DNA of 64,000 bases. Origin: UBA2965 sp036526135 (GTDB lineage: Bacteria; Pseudomonadota; Gammaproteobacteria; Pseudomonadales; Azotimanducaceae). The notes below the pieces were generated by a model. That model had not been told where the DNA came from. It did not search any database and saw only the letters and a program-made list of their open reading frames with translations. Location: the NCBI GenBank assembly GCA_036526135.1, contig DATCZA010000013.1, positions 20,773 through 84,772 of the forward strand. Direction: 5' to 3'. The position numbers and the translations under genes are program-made. This document shows positions 15,255 through 24,725 of the stretch, piece after piece. How positions within the stretch are numbered: position 1 is the first letter of the stretch; each line of letters starts with the position of its first letter.

Positions 15255-18200
15255 ATGGGTTGGCTGCGGGCCACACTGATTGCGGTGCTCGCTGTGGTCG
15301 TCGCCCTCGGGGCGATGGCCGTGTGGCTCACTCAGGCAGATCTGAGTTTCTTGAAGCCCCAGGTGGAACGCCTGATCGCGGAGCAGACGGGCCGCGCTTT
15401 CACCATCGGCGGTGAGTTTTCCCTGAACGCGGGGCGGCGCACGGCGATCGTTGCCGAGGATGTACGGCTGGGCAATGCGGAATGGGCGAGCGACCCAGAA
15501 ATGGCGCGCATCGGGCGGCTACGGTTGGAGTTGGATCTGCTCTCCCTGCTGCGCGGACCAGCACGCATCCACCTCATCGAGTTGGAAGACGCCTCCGTGC
15601 TCCTGGAGAACCCGGCCGACCGGGATGGCAACTGGGTAATCTCTGCAGATGAGCCCGACGCGGCCGACTCGTTGACGCTGCCCGTGCTGGGGGACATCGT
15701 CGTCGACGCCCTGTCCGTTACCTACCTGGACCCGGAACTCGAGGGGCCGCTCAGCATCGAGGTGGTCGACGCCCGCCAGCATTTCGACCCTGAGACCGAC
15801 GGCCTCAGCGGGTCCCTCCAGGCGACCGTCAATGGTCGCTCGGTGGTCGTCAGCTCCCATGTCAGTCCTCTGCCTGCCGTGATCGCCGGGGAGGACTTCG
15901 ACTTCGAGCTCTCCCTGATCGCCAAAGCATTGACCCTGACCGCCTCGGGGCACATGGACGACCTCGGGAGACCCCGCCGTCCGGCCCTGAAGGTGAACCT
16001 GATGAGCCCCGACGTCGACCTGATCACCGATGCCCTGGGCGCGGAAGAGTTCGGAGATGGCGGGCTGGATCTGAACATCGAGCTGACCCCGGGCACCGAT
16101 ACAGTGGCGCTGACGGCGACCGGCGATCTGGCCGGTCTCCGGGTGAGGGTCGACGCCGCGGCCGACGACTTGAGCTCGATGCGCGAATCGAGCCTGAACC
16201 TGAGCGTTCAGGGACCCCGCTTCGGGCGCGTGATGGACGTTTTCGGTCTGGAGGGGCTGCCGGACGATCCGTTCCAGGCGTCGGGTCAGGTAAAACGCTC
16301 CGGCCCCGTATTGACGCTGAGCGACGTGCTGCTGGAGGTGGAAGGCACCCGCCTCGAGATCGAAGGGCAGACGCGCGGATTTCCGGGAATCGATGCAGCG
16401 TCCCTGAGGCTTCGCCTCGAGGGTCGGGAACTCGGCCGGTTCCAGCGTTTCCTCTCCCTTCCGGACTGGGCGGTGGGTCCCTTTACGGTTGCGGGTTCCA
16501 TCGAGCACTCCGAAGGCCAGACGGACACCCTGGACCTTGCCGCCGCCACCTCGCTGGCCAACGTCAGCCTGCGAGGCCCCATCGGCGATCCACCCGAGTA
16601 CGGCGGCACCGAGCTGAGCCTGACCGCCAGCGGCAGGGATCTCAGAGCGCTGGTGAAGGTGACTGAAAGCCTGGAACCGACTGCTCTGGAGGCGGTTCCT
16701 GCCAAGCCGTTCAGTTCCGGCGGTCGCTTGACGGTAAAGCGCCGCGTCTTCGAGCTGAGCGCCGTTTACCTCGAAATCGAGGAATCCAGATTCGACCTGG
16801 AAGGTTCGCTCTCCCGCAGGGCCGACCTCGTCGGCAGCCGTGTCACCGTCACCGGGCGCGGCGGAGAGCTCGAAAGCCTGATCGCCGACGCCGCGGGCCT
16901 CGATTTCAAGCCGGCCCCCTTCGAAGTCACCGCCACGCTGGAGCGCACGCCCGAAACGCTTCAGATCCACGACCTTCTGCTCACGAACGAGCGCGGCGGC
17001 GAGGTGCGCCTGAACGCGGAGCTCGGGCTACCTTTCCCGGCGAGCAGGGCGGCAGACGTCAATCTGGTGGCCCGGGGGCCCGACGTCTCTGCGCTACCGG
17101 TTCAACCCCAACGCCTGGAACTCGAGCCGCTGCCGTTCGAGGCGCTTCTGCGCGCCAGCCTGCGCGGCGACCGGCTCACCGTAGACAAGGGGAGCCTGGT
17201 CCTCGGAGAGGCCGAGCTCGACTGGCGCGGCACCTTCGACCTGCCCCCGGAGTTCTCCGCCACCGAATCGACCCTGTCAGTGAACGTCCCCGAGCTAGCG
17301 GCGCTGGGCAGGCTCGATGGCGAGCCGTTGCCGGCCGCGCCTTTGAGCCTGAGCGCGCGCGCCAGCGGCACGAGCACCACGCTGAGGCTCGAAGGCATCG
17401 AGGCGGAGCTCGGCGCCTCAGCGCTCTCCGGCGATCTTCAGCTGGACGTCGGCGGTACCCGGCCGCGACTGCAGGCAAAGATCCACATCCCGACATTGGA
17501 CGTGCCGGTGAGCGAAGACGCGCAGGAGGCGCGGCGCCCGCCGCCGGCGGACGGTCGGCTGATCCCCGACGTCGCTCTGCCGGTCGACGGTCTGGACGTC
17601 ATGGATGGGGCGCTCGAACTGACCGTGGACGAGCTGAGATTCGGCGACCTGACGTTTACCCAGGGGTTCCTGTCCGCCGTGCTGGAGGACGGCAACTTGC
17701 TGGTGGAACGCCTCGACATCCGCCCACCCAGCGGCCGGGTGCAAGGCCGTCTAGCGGTCCGGCCGGAAGACGAATCCGGCACCATCGACCTCGAGCTCCG
17801 CGGTGATCGGGTGGCGCTGAACGTGGCGGCAAACCTCGAACCGTCCGCGGAGCCTGCCGACCAGCTCGTGTTCGACGTCGACGTGTATCTGCGCGCCCGA
17901 GGCACCGATGCGCGGGCTCTGGCAGCATCGCTGGAAGGCGAGGTCAGCGCGCTGAGCGACGGGGGCCGGATCCACAACCGACAGCTCGCGCTGATCTTCG
18001 GCGGGTTCGGGCGCGAGCTGCTCGGCAACATCAATCCTTTCATCAAACATGATCCTTACACGGATTTGTCCTGTGTGGTGTTTCGATTCTCCGCAACGGA
18101 CGGCATTCTGAAAGCCGATCCGTACCTCGCGATACGCTCCGACAAGCTGAACCTGGTCAGCAGCGGATTCGCCAACCTGGCCACCGAGCGCATCGATTTC

Positions 18201-18476
18201 ACCTTCAACGCGCTGCCAAGACTCCGACTGAGTATCAGCGCCACCGAGCTGATCAACCCCTACGTGCGGGTGAGTGGAACCCTGCTTAAGCCGACCTTGA
18301 GCCTGGACAGCCGAAGCGCGGCGGTGACGGGCGGCGCGGCGGCATTGACCGGAGGTTTGTCCCTGCTCGCTCAGGCCACCTGGAAGCGCACTTTCGGCTC
18401 CCGCGACGCCTGCGGCAAGGCCCTGGAGGAACTGCGCGCGGAAGAGGGCGCAGCAGCAGCCGTCACGCCACCCTGA
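15255..18476 (+). CDS. AsmA-family protein (inner-membrane-anchored, periplasmic)
   Basis: The 1073-residue protein has an N-terminal membrane anchor (about residues 3-24, MGWLRATLIAVLAVVVALGA split across the start) and a long beta-rich periplasmic body. The N-terminal part (TGRAFTIGGEFSLN, then LEDASVLLENPADRDGNW) and the C-terminal region near DGGRIHNRQLALIFGGFGRELL are typical of the AsmA domain. AsmA-like proteins form bridges that carry phospholipid from inner to outer membrane or affect outer-membrane assembly. The ATG at 15255 has GAGGGGA 7 bases upstream; the frame is open further left but without a ribosome site. It overlaps the end of the convergent reductase gene by 14 bases. Confidence 0.88.
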   Translation: MGWLRATLIAVLAVVVALGAMAVWLTQADLSFLKPQVERLIAEQTGRAFTIGGEFSLNAGRRTAIVAEDVRLGNAEWASDPEMARIGRLRLELDLLSLLRGPARIHLIELEDASVLLENPADRDGNWVISADEPDAADSLTLPVLGDIVVDALSVTYLDPELEGPLSIEVVDARQHFDPETDGLSGSLQATVNGRSVVVSSHVSPLPAVIAGEDFDFELSLIAKALTLTASGHMDDLGRPRRPALKVNLMSPDVDLITDALGAEEFGDGGLDLNIELTPGTDTVALTATGDLAGLRVRVDAAADDLSSMRESSLNLSVQGPRFGRVMDVFGLEGLPDDPFQASGQVKRSGPVLTLSDVLLEVEGTRLEIEGQTRGFPGIDAASLRLRLEGRELGRFQRFLSLPDWAVGPFTVAGSIEHSEGQTDTLDLAAATSLANVSLRGPIGDPPEYGGTELSLTASGRDLRALVKVTESLEPTALEAVPAKPFSSGGRLTVKRRVFELSAVYLEIEESRFDLEGSLSRRADLVGSRVTVTGRGGELESLIADAAGLDFKPAPFEVTATLERTPETLQIHDLLLTNERGGEVRLNAELGLPFPASRAADVNLVARGPDVSALPVQPQRLELEPLPFEALLRASLRGDRLTVDKGSLVLGEAELDWRGTFDLPPEFSATESTLSVNVPELAALGRLDGEPLPAAPLSLSARASGTSTTLRLEGIEAELGASALSGDLQLDVGGTRPRLQAKIHIPTLDVPVSEDAQEARRPPPADGRLIPDVALPVDGLDVMDGALELTVDELRFGDLTFTQGFLSAVLEDGNLLVERLDIRPPSGRVQGRLAVRPEDESGTIDLELRGDRVALNVAANLEPSAEPADQLVFDVDVYLRARGTDARALAASLEGEVSALSDGGRIHNRQLALIFGGFGRELLGNINPFIKHDPYTDLSCVVFRFSATDGILKADPYLAIRSDKLNLVSSGFANLATERIDFTFNALPRLRLSISATELINPYVRVSGTLLKPTLSLDSRSAAVTGGAAALTGGLSLLAQATWKRTFGSRDACGKALEELRAEEGAAAAVTPP

Positions 18477-19473
18477 CCAGCTGCACGCCGAAGTTCTCGC
18501 CTTTGAGGACGCGAATCAGCGCTGCCGGCGTCTGCCCGATTCCCTGCAGCACGTCCTCGGCATACTTGAGCTCTCCCGTCGCGAGCAGGGACTCCAGCCG
18601 CCCAAAGGCCTCCTCGAAGCGGTGGGAGAAGTTGTAGACGTAGAATCCGGCCATTTCAGCCTGGCGATAGACCAGATTGAAGTAGTTCTTCGGTCCGTAC
18701 CAGTCCAGGTCGTGGTTGTACTGAGACGTTCCGCCACACAGCACCACCCTGGCGCCCTGGGCAATGCGCGCAAGCGCAGCGTCGAGGATCTCTCCCCCGA
18801 CGTTGTCGAAGTAGACGTCTATGCCGTCAGGGCAGGCTCCGTCCAGGGCTGCGGCGACGTCTTCACGTTTGTAGTTGATCGCCGCCGCGCAGCCTAGATC
18901 GTTGGTGAGCCAGGAACACTTCTCGTCGCTGCCTGCTATCCCGACTACCCGGCAGCCCTGCAGCCGGCCCAGCTGACAGACCAGCGAGCCGACGTTGCCC
19001 GCCGCCGCCGAGACCACCAGCGTGTCGCCCACGTGCGGCTTGGCATACTCGATCATGCCGAAGTAGGCGGTTGCACCCCCGGCCCCCAGCACATGCAGCA
19101 GGGTGCTTTCCGGCATCCCCGGTCTGGCTGCCACCTTCCGCACGGGGTGGCGCGTGGCGCCGTCCGAGATGGCGTACTCCTGCCAGCCGAGATCCCCGAT
19201 GACGAGTTCGCCCTCGGCAAACCCCGGATGGCGGGAGGCGACCACCTGGCCCAGCCCCGTTCCGCGCATGGTGGCCCCGATCGGCACTGGACGGCGCGCG
19301 ATGCCGCCAGAGGTGAGCGCCATCCGGGCCGGCGGGCTCACCACCAGATAGCGCGTGCCGATGAGAAACTCGCCGTCCTCCGGCTCGCCCACCGACTCGC
19401 TGACGAACTGGAAATTGGCCTCTTCCACCTGGTCCTCCGGGCGCGACGCGACCGTCCATCTGCCGTTGTCCAT
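18463..19473 (-). CDS. NADP-dependent oxidoreductase, zinc-independent MDR (alkenal/curcumin reductase-like)
   Basis: The 336-residue protein belongs to the leukotriene B4 dehydrogenase/CurA branch of medium-chain reductases: it lacks the zinc-binding Cys cluster and has the NADPH-binding segment VSAAAGNVGSLVCQLGRLQGC, the family signature GxATAYFG near residue 135 and the conserved FDNVGGEILDAAL. These enzymes reduce the double bond of alpha-beta unsaturated ketones or aldehydes with NADPH. This fits a ketone-degrading neighbourhood. It starts at the ATG at 19473, 4 bases after the stop of the DMT transporter gene, so the two form a leftward pair. Confidence 0.88.
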   Translation of the reverse strand: MDNGRWTVASRPEDQVEEANFQFVSESVGEPEDGEFLIGTRYLVVSPPARMALTSGGIARRPVPIGATMRGTGLGQVVASRHPGFAEGELVIGDLGWQEYAISDGATRHPVRKVAARPGMPESTLLHVLGAGGATAYFGMIEYAKPHVGDTLVVSAAAGNVGSLVCQLGRLQGCRVVGIAGSDEKCSWLTNDLGCAAAINYKREDVAAALDGACPDGIDVYFDNVGGEILDAALARIAQGARVVLCGGTSQYNHDLDWYGPKNYFNLVYRQAEMAGFYVYNFSHRFEEAFGRLESLLATGELKYAEDVLQGIGQTPAALIRVLKGENFGVQLVRVA

Positions 19474-19477
19474 CCAC

Positions 19478-20368
19478 TCATCCTGCCGGGCTGCGGTTGA
19501 TCAGCACGATACCAGATCCAACCAGCAGCAAGGCGATCACGAACGCTGGCGTAATCTGATCATCGAAGATCAGCCATCCGAACAAGACCCCGAACACCGG
19601 CGCCAGCAGGCTGAAGGAAGCCATGTGGGAGACGGGATATATCGACAGGATCCAGAACCAGACCACGAAGCCGATGGCGACGATCACGATGACCTGAAAC
19701 GCAAACATCCCGAGGATGGCCGGTGTGGGCTCACGCACCGTGTCGCCGAACAGAGGCGCCACCGCCAGCAGAATCACGGCGGATACGGCGAGCTGGTAGA
19801 GCAGGTTCATCTCCGGCGAGCATCGCTGCAGCCGGGTGGTACGGGTGAGCAGCGCTATGCTCGCCCAGAAGATCGCGCCTCCCAGCGCCAGCAGGTCTCC
19901 GATCCAGGCCTGCTCGCCGGCCGAGCCGGAGCCGATGCCAAGACCCAGGGCTACGCCGGCCAGCGCGAGGACAAGGCCGCCGGCCTTGAGCAGCGTCATC
20001 CGCTCGCCCGGAACGAGAAAGTGGGCGCCGATGGTCACCCATACCGGCATGACGTAGAAAAACAGGGAGACCCTGGCCACGCTGGTGTAGTCCAAAGCGA
20101 GGAAGAGCAGGCAGAACTCGCCGGAGAAAAGCAGGCCGTTGAGCATCCCCAGGCCCAGGCTGCCATCGGTGACCGAGAGACGCTTGCGCATCACGAGCGC
20201 GTAGCCGAGAACGGGCAGGATGGCACACGCGGAGCGCAATCCCGACTGAAACACGGGAGCAAATCCATCGTTGACAAGCTTGACCACGGACTGGTTCAGT
20301 CCCAGCAGGACGTTCATGACGATGAGCGTTACGGCCGCCAGAGTGTCTATGTGGTCTTTGCGCTGCAT
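19478..20368 (-). CDS. EamA-type (DMT superfamily) transporter
   Basis: The 296-residue protein has ten predicted transmembrane helices in two five-helix EamA repeats; the second half contains SLLAPVFGVLFGWLIFDDQI, a typical end-of-repeat signature. DMT proteins export or exchange small metabolites, but substrate cannot be told from sequence. It lies directly upstream of the alkenal-reductase-like gene on the same strand and diverges from the DUF2235 gene. Confidence 0.88.
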   Translation of the reverse strand: MQRKDHIDTLAAVTLIVMNVLLGLNQSVVKLVNDGFAPVFQSGLRSACAILPVLGYALVMRKRLSVTDGSLGLGMLNGLLFSGEFCLLFLALDYTSVARVSLFFYVMPVWVTIGAHFLVPGERMTLLKAGGLVLALAGVALGLGIGSGSAGEQAWIGDLLALGGAIFWASIALLTRTTRLQRCSPEMNLLYQLAVSAVILLAVAPLFGDTVREPTPAILGMFAFQVIVIVAIGFVVWFWILSIYPVSHMASFSLLAPVFGVLFGWLIFDDQITPAFVIALLLVGSGIVLINRSPAG

Positions 20369-20429
20369 GGGGCAGCATGATAGCCGCAGTGAACCGAACG
20401 GGTATCAACGAAACCCGGGGAGGGAGCAA

Positions 20430-21461
20430 GTGAAGAGGATCGTCATCTGTGCGGATGGCACATGGAACCGACCGGAACGCAACCTGGCCGAAGATCAGCC
20501 CACCAACGTCCTGCGGCTGGCCAGGGCCATCCGGCCATCGGGCAGCACGGGCACCGCCCAGCAGGTGTTTTACGACTGGGGGATCGGCTCTTACTACGAT
20601 CCCTTCGTCGGCGGCGTGACGGGACGGGGAATCAACAAGAACATCATGGACGGATACCGCTACCTGGTGCAGAACTACGCCCCCGGCGACCAGATCTTCC
20701 TGTTCGGCTTCAGCCGCGGCGCCTACACGGTCCGCAGCCTGTGCGGGCTGATCAACAACTGCGGCATCCTCAAGCGCCCTGACGCCAGGCTCATCCAGGC
20801 GGCATTCGATCATTACAAACGACCAGGCAGCGCCCATCATCCCGACGGCCCGCGCTCCCGGGAGTTTCGAGCGGAGCATGCGCACCCCAGCCGCAGGATC
20901 CGCTTCGTAGGCGTCTGGGACACCGTCGGTGCGCTGGGCATTCCGTTCTCCTTCCTGGGGATGCTCGATCGTGAGGATGAGTTCTACGACACCAAGATCG
21001 GTCCCAACATCGAGATCGCCCGCCACGCCATGGCCATCGACGAGCGCCGCTCCGACTTCGAACCTACGATCTGGCAGCAGCGCACGGGCACCGACATCTC
21101 ACAGGTTTGGTTTGCAGGCGCCCACGGAAACGTCGGGGGCGGGCTCTACCGGGAAGGCAAGGGTGGCCGGCTTTCGGACATCGCGCTGGCATGGATGATC
21201 AACGAAGCCCGGGGCGCCGGGCTTTCAGTGGAGGGCCACCTGGGTGACCGGCTGCGGCCCGATCCCCTCGCGCCCGTGTACGGGTCACGCCGCCACATCT
21301 ACCGCTCCCGGCCCCGAGCGGATCGTCCCATCGACCACGGCAGCGCTCCGGTGCTCGTTCACGAAAGCGTTCGCCAGCGCTGGGATGCGCTGCCAGGCTA
21401 CCGGCCGCGCAACCTGGTCCGCTACCTTGAGATCAACGGCTGGCCGACGCTGGTTCCCTGA
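20430..21461 (+). CDS. DUF2235 alpha/beta hydrolase (phospholipase-like)
   Basis: The 343-residue protein starts with CADGTWN (7-13), has the nucleophile elbow GFSRGAYT (Ser95) and later VGVWDTVGALG and WFAGAHGNVGG, all hallmarks of DUF2235. Some members are type VI secretion phospholipase effectors (Tle1 group), but many are stand-alone; no VgrG, PAAR or immunity gene is nearby, so a housekeeping or lipid-related hydrolase is more likely here. The GTG at 20430 is chosen because AGGGAG lies about 5 bases upstream and the DUF begins there. Confidence 0.85.
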   Translation: MKRIVICADGTWNRPERNLAEDQPTNVLRLARAIRPSGSTGTAQQVFYDWGIGSYYDPFVGGVTGRGINKNIMDGYRYLVQNYAPGDQIFLFGFSRGAYTVRSLCGLINNCGILKRPDARLIQAAFDHYKRPGSAHHPDGPRSREFRAEHAHPSRRIRFVGVWDTVGALGIPFSFLGMLDREDEFYDTKIGPNIEIARHAMAIDERRSDFEPTIWQQRTGTDISQVWFAGAHGNVGGGLYREGKGGRLSDIALAWMINEARGAGLSVEGHLGDRLRPDPLAPVYGSRRHIYRSRPRADRPIDHGSAPVLVHESVRQRWDALPGYRPRNLVRYLEINGWPTLVP

Positions 21462-21472
21462 GCCGGCGGCTC
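21460..21472. terminator. Small inverted repeat between convergent genes
   Basis: GAGCC-GGC-GGCTC forms a 5-base stem spanning the DUF2235 stop codon and lies 4 bases from the stop of the convergent enoyl-CoA hydratase gene. Without a T-run it is a weak terminator candidate. Confidence 0.25.
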
Positions 21473-21475
21473 GCT

Positions 21476-22351
21476 TCAAGGGCCAGTGAGCTTCGGCTTG
21501 TCCGCCCGGGCCTGAGTCTTGATCTTCTTAGCGCCGGCGGGCTCCACGGCCTGGCCGTGCATGATGCGCATGTGGGCGTGGCCGAGGTGATGCAGGTTGA
21601 ACGCCGATTGAATGGCCGTCCACATGCCCTGAGCATCCAGGGACTGGTTGACGGCGAGCTTGGACAGCTTCAGCCCCATGCTGGGCTGCCGAGCGATTTT
21701 TTCTGCAAGGGCCAGGGTCTCGCTCATCAGGTCTTCCCGCTTGACCACGCGGTTGACCATGCCGAGTTCCTTACCCTCCTGGGCGGAAATCGACTCCCCG
21801 GTAAACAGCATCTCCTTGGCCTTGCGGTGCCCGACTTCCCAGGCGTGCACGAAATACTCATGGCCGTTGACGCCAAAGGTGACCACGGGGTCGGAGAACT
21901 GCGCATCCTCGCTGGCGACGATGAGATCGAAAGGCCATACCAGCATGAGCCCTCCGGCGATGGCCTTCCCCTGCACGGCGGCGATGGTCGGCTTGGGCAT
22001 GTTGCGCCAGCGCCAGCAGAAGCCGATGAAGACCTCCTGCTCGTGAGACATGTGGCCTTCCTGCCCGGGCTTGCCGAAACCGCCAACGCCCATTTTCGGG
22101 GGTCCGAAGTCGCCGATGCGGCCCCCGCCCTTCAGGTCGTGGCCCGACGAGAAATGCGGGCCGTCGGCGCCGATGATCACCGCCCGCACGTCGTCGTCCT
22201 GCATGGCCGCATCCAGCGCCGCGTCGATCTCGTAGAGCATCTGGACGTTCTGCGCGTTGCGGGTCTCTTCCCGCGCCAGCATGATGCGCGCCACGTGCTC
22301 GCCGGGCCGCTCGTAGCGGATCATCTCGAAAGGCTGCTCAATGGCACCCAT
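21476..22351 (-). CDS. Enoyl-CoA hydratase/isomerase (crotonase) family protein
   Basis: The 291-residue crotonase-fold protein has the oxyanion-hole pair in GPHFSSGHDL and the GKAIAGGLML segment. The usual catalytic Glu of hydratases is not evident at the second oxyanion site (VASEDAQFSDPVV has Asp/Glu nearby), so the exact reaction (hydration, isomerisation, C-C cleavage) is open. The ATG at 22351 follows GGGGGG; a TTG at 22369 is less likely. It is monocistronic, and could supply a beta-oxidation step for acids made by the BVMO-linked route. Confidence 0.85.
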   Translation of the reverse strand: MGAIEQPFEMIRYERPGEHVARIMLAREETRNAQNVQMLYEIDAALDAAMQDDDVRAVIIGADGPHFSSGHDLKGGGRIGDFGPPKMGVGGFGKPGQEGHMSHEQEVFIGFCWRWRNMPKPTIAAVQGKAIAGGLMLVWPFDLIVASEDAQFSDPVVTFGVNGHEYFVHAWEVGHRKAKEMLFTGESISAQEGKELGMVNRVVKREDLMSETLALAEKIARQPSMGLKLSKLAVNQSLDAQGMWTAIQSAFNLHHLGHAHMRIMHGQAVEPAGAKKIKTQARADKPKLTGP

Positions 22352-22548
22352 GACATCCCCCCAATTCAAGGCGGGCCCGCGCGCGTCCGCGGCTCGGACC
22401 CTGTTTGCCGGAAGCCGCGCCCCCGGGCACGGCGACTGCCGACTCTAATCCCTGGCCGATCAGCCAGCAACTTCCGCCCGGCACCATGGGAACGTCCGGT
22501 CCGGCCAGGGCGTTGCGCTTTGGGTCCGCAACGCTCACAGTCACGACC

Positions 22549-23634
22549 ATGTACACGCTGCTGATCACCTTCTTCACGCTGGCCATCGTTTTCTCTTTTC
22601 TCTGCTCCCTGTGGGAGGCCGTGCTGCTGAGCATTACGCCCGCGTACGCTGAGATTCAGAAACAGCACGGCTCGGCAATCGGGCGCCACCTGAGCACTTT
22701 CAAGAGCAACATCGACCGGCCGCTGGCCGCCATCCTCACGCTCAACACCATCGCCCATACCGTCGGCGCCATCGGCGTGGGTGGTCAGGCCGCCGCCATC
22801 TGGGCGGAAACCAGCCCCTGGGTCACCAAGGCCATCATTCCCGTGGCGATGACGCTCGCCATTCTCATCCTGTCGGAGATCATCCCGAAGACCATCGGCG
22901 CCACCTTCTGGAAGGAGCTGGCGCCTTTCACGGTGCGCTCGCTGCTCGTGGTGATCGCCGCGCTGGGACCGCTCGTCTGGCTGAGCCAGCGGGTCACCCG
23001 AATCCTCAAGCGGGAGGCCGGAGATAGCGTCCTCTCGCGCTCCGACTTTCTCGCCATGACCAAGATCGGCGAGCGGGCCGGCGTCTTCGAGAAGTCGGAG
23101 TCGGAGATCATCAAGAATCTCCTTCGCTTCGAGCAGGTTTGCGCCAAAGACATCATGACGCCGCGCACCGTGGTGATTGCCGAGCCGGAAAGCCGCACCG
23201 TGGCCGAGTTCTACGCCGCGCACGATCAGCTGCGCTTTTCCCGCATCCCGATATTCAGCGATGCGAAAGACCACATCACCGGCTACGTGCTCAAGGACGA
23301 GCTGCTGTCCAGCCTGGTTCAGCAGGAAGGTGACAGGACCCTGGGCGACTTCCGCCGCGACATCATGGTGGCGAAGGAGGACCAGCCCCTGCCGGACCTG
23401 TTCTCGAGGCTCGTGGAGAAGCGCGAGCACATTGCCCTGGTGGTGGACGAGTTCGGCGGCATGGCCGGCATCGTCACCATGGAAGACGTGATCGAGACGC
23501 TGCTCGGCCTGGAGATCGTCGACGAGTCCGATCAGGTCTACGATATGCAGGCCCACGCAAGGGCGCAGTGGGCCCGACGCGCAAAGGCCCATGGACTCAC
23601 GGAAACGGACGCTGTCGGGCCGACGTCTTCCTGA
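22549..23634 (+). CDS. CNNM/CBS-domain membrane protein (HlyC/CorC family, Mg/Co efflux-like)
   Basis: From the ATG at 22549 (MYTLLITFFT) the product is 361 residues; the start is uncertain because no clear ribosome site precedes it and the frame is open to 22405. An N-terminal DUF21/CNNM domain of about four helices (LSEIIPKTIGATFW is typical) is followed by two CBS motifs: MTPRTVVIAEPESRTVAE, and LVVDEFGGMAGIVTMEDVIETLLG. No CorC_HlyC C-terminal domain is present, making it the short type. Such proteins bind nucleotides and are linked to magnesium or cobalt export. Confidence 0.82.
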   Translation: MYTLLITFFTLAIVFSFLCSLWEAVLLSITPAYAEIQKQHGSAIGRHLSTFKSNIDRPLAAILTLNTIAHTVGAIGVGGQAAAIWAETSPWVTKAIIPVAMTLAILILSEIIPKTIGATFWKELAPFTVRSLLVVIAALGPLVWLSQRVTRILKREAGDSVLSRSDFLAMTKIGERAGVFEKSESEIIKNLLRFEQVCAKDIMTPRTVVIAEPESRTVAEFYAAHDQLRFSRIPIFSDAKDHITGYVLKDELLSSLVQQEGDRTLGDFRRDIMVAKEDQPLPDLFSRLVEKREHIALVVDEFGGMAGIVTMEDVIETLLGLEIVDESDQVYDMQAHARAQWARRAKAHGLTETDAVGPTSS

Positions 23635-23652
23635 CGACGCCTGGCGGCAGGC

Positions 23653-24702
23653 TCATGGGGCGCCAGCACCACGGTACATGATCCAGGGCAGATCCAGAAA
23701 CGTCCTGATTCCCGGCTCGGACTGACAAACGTAGGGAATGGCGTTCACCGCATGCATGGCGGTGGCGAGCAGACCGTCGCTGACGTAGTCGGCTTCGAAC
23801 TCCAGATGAATGCGCGGCACGCCGTGCACGGTGACGGCATGGCGGCCCTGAGGCCAGTCGGGCGCGACGTCGGCGTGCATGCGCCAGACAGTTTCGTGAA
23901 TCACCCGCTTATCGCCCCCGAGCACGCCGGCCCATTCCCAATGCTGGCCGGCCACGGTTCCCTGGCGGACAGTCCCGGCTGCGGTTTCGAGGTCGCGGGG
24001 AGCAAACTCGAGGGTCATCTCTTCCACCACGTCGTCGAGCTCGAGCCCAAGACCGTCGGCCACCATCTGCACGCTTTCCCGGAAGAGGCCGTTGAGCCAG
24101 TTGCGGCGCCGCTCCCCGGATCGCTCGAACTCTTCGGGTGACGATCCGAACCCCATGGACTCGAACATGATCTCCGGCGACGGGTAACCCTGAAAGTTGG
24201 AGATCTCCAGGACGTGGACGCGATCGATCGTCCGCGACAGCGCGCTCATGGTCAACGGCACCAGGTCTCCCATCCAGCCGGGATTCAAGCCCGTGGAGTG
24301 GAAGGTGGATCCACCCGCGCGGCAGGCATCCTCCAGCCTCGCGACCAGCTCCGGCCCGTAGACCTTCGGATACATGTAGCCCACCACGGTAATGACGTTC
24401 TTGCCCGAGGCGAGCAGCCTGCAGATGTCCTCGACGTCACGACCCGGATCCTCGCCGTAAACGAGCGAGGCCAGCGGCGCGTGAACGACCACGTCGGCGT
24501 CGGACTCCAGCACGGCTTCGAGTTCGCTGGTTGCCCGCAGGCCGGTGGCGGCAACGCCCAGCAGCTCACCCACATCCCGGCCCGCCTTGGCAGCGGACAG
24601 GGTGTGCAGGCCAACGAGCTCCAGGCCGTCACGTTCGAGCACGGCCAGGGCAGCGTGACGCCCGACGGTGCCGCTGGCCCATTGAAAAACCTTCAGGGCC
24701 AT
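23653..24702 (-). CDS. NAD(P)H-dependent amine dehydrogenase-family protein (dihydrodipicolinate-reductase fold)
   Basis: The 349-residue protein has an N-terminal Rossmann domain (VFQWASGTVGRHAALAVL) and a middle segment with HSTGLNPGWMGDLVPLTM, which is typical of the family related to 2,4-diaminopentanoate dehydrogenase and dihydrodipicolinate reductase. The real substrate in such catabolic contexts is unknown. GGAGGGG is well placed before the ATG at 24702. It is the last gene in a leftward set VOC - AKR - ADH - this gene, following the ADH by 23 bases. Confidence 0.8.
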   Translation of the reverse strand: MALKVFQWASGTVGRHAALAVLERDGLELVGLHTLSAAKAGRDVGELLGVAATGLRATSELEAVLESDADVVVHAPLASLVYGEDPGRDVEDICRLLASGKNVITVVGYMYPKVYGPELVARLEDACRAGGSTFHSTGLNPGWMGDLVPLTMSALSRTIDRVHVLEISNFQGYPSPEIMFESMGFGSSPEEFERSGERRRNWLNGLFRESVQMVADGLGLELDDVVEEMTLEFAPRDLETAAGTVRQGTVAGQHWEWAGVLGGDKRVIHETVWRMHADVAPDWPQGRHAVTVHGVPRIHLEFEADYVSDGLLATAMHAVNAIPYVCQSEPGIRTFLDLPWIMYRGAGAP

Positions 24703-24725
24703 GGGATCCCCTCCAAATACCTGCG

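Noticed and set aside
20430..21461. DUF2235 protein as a type VI secretion effector.
   Set aside because: No vgrG, PAAR, hcp or immunity gene in the window, and no N-terminal secretion adaptor visible.
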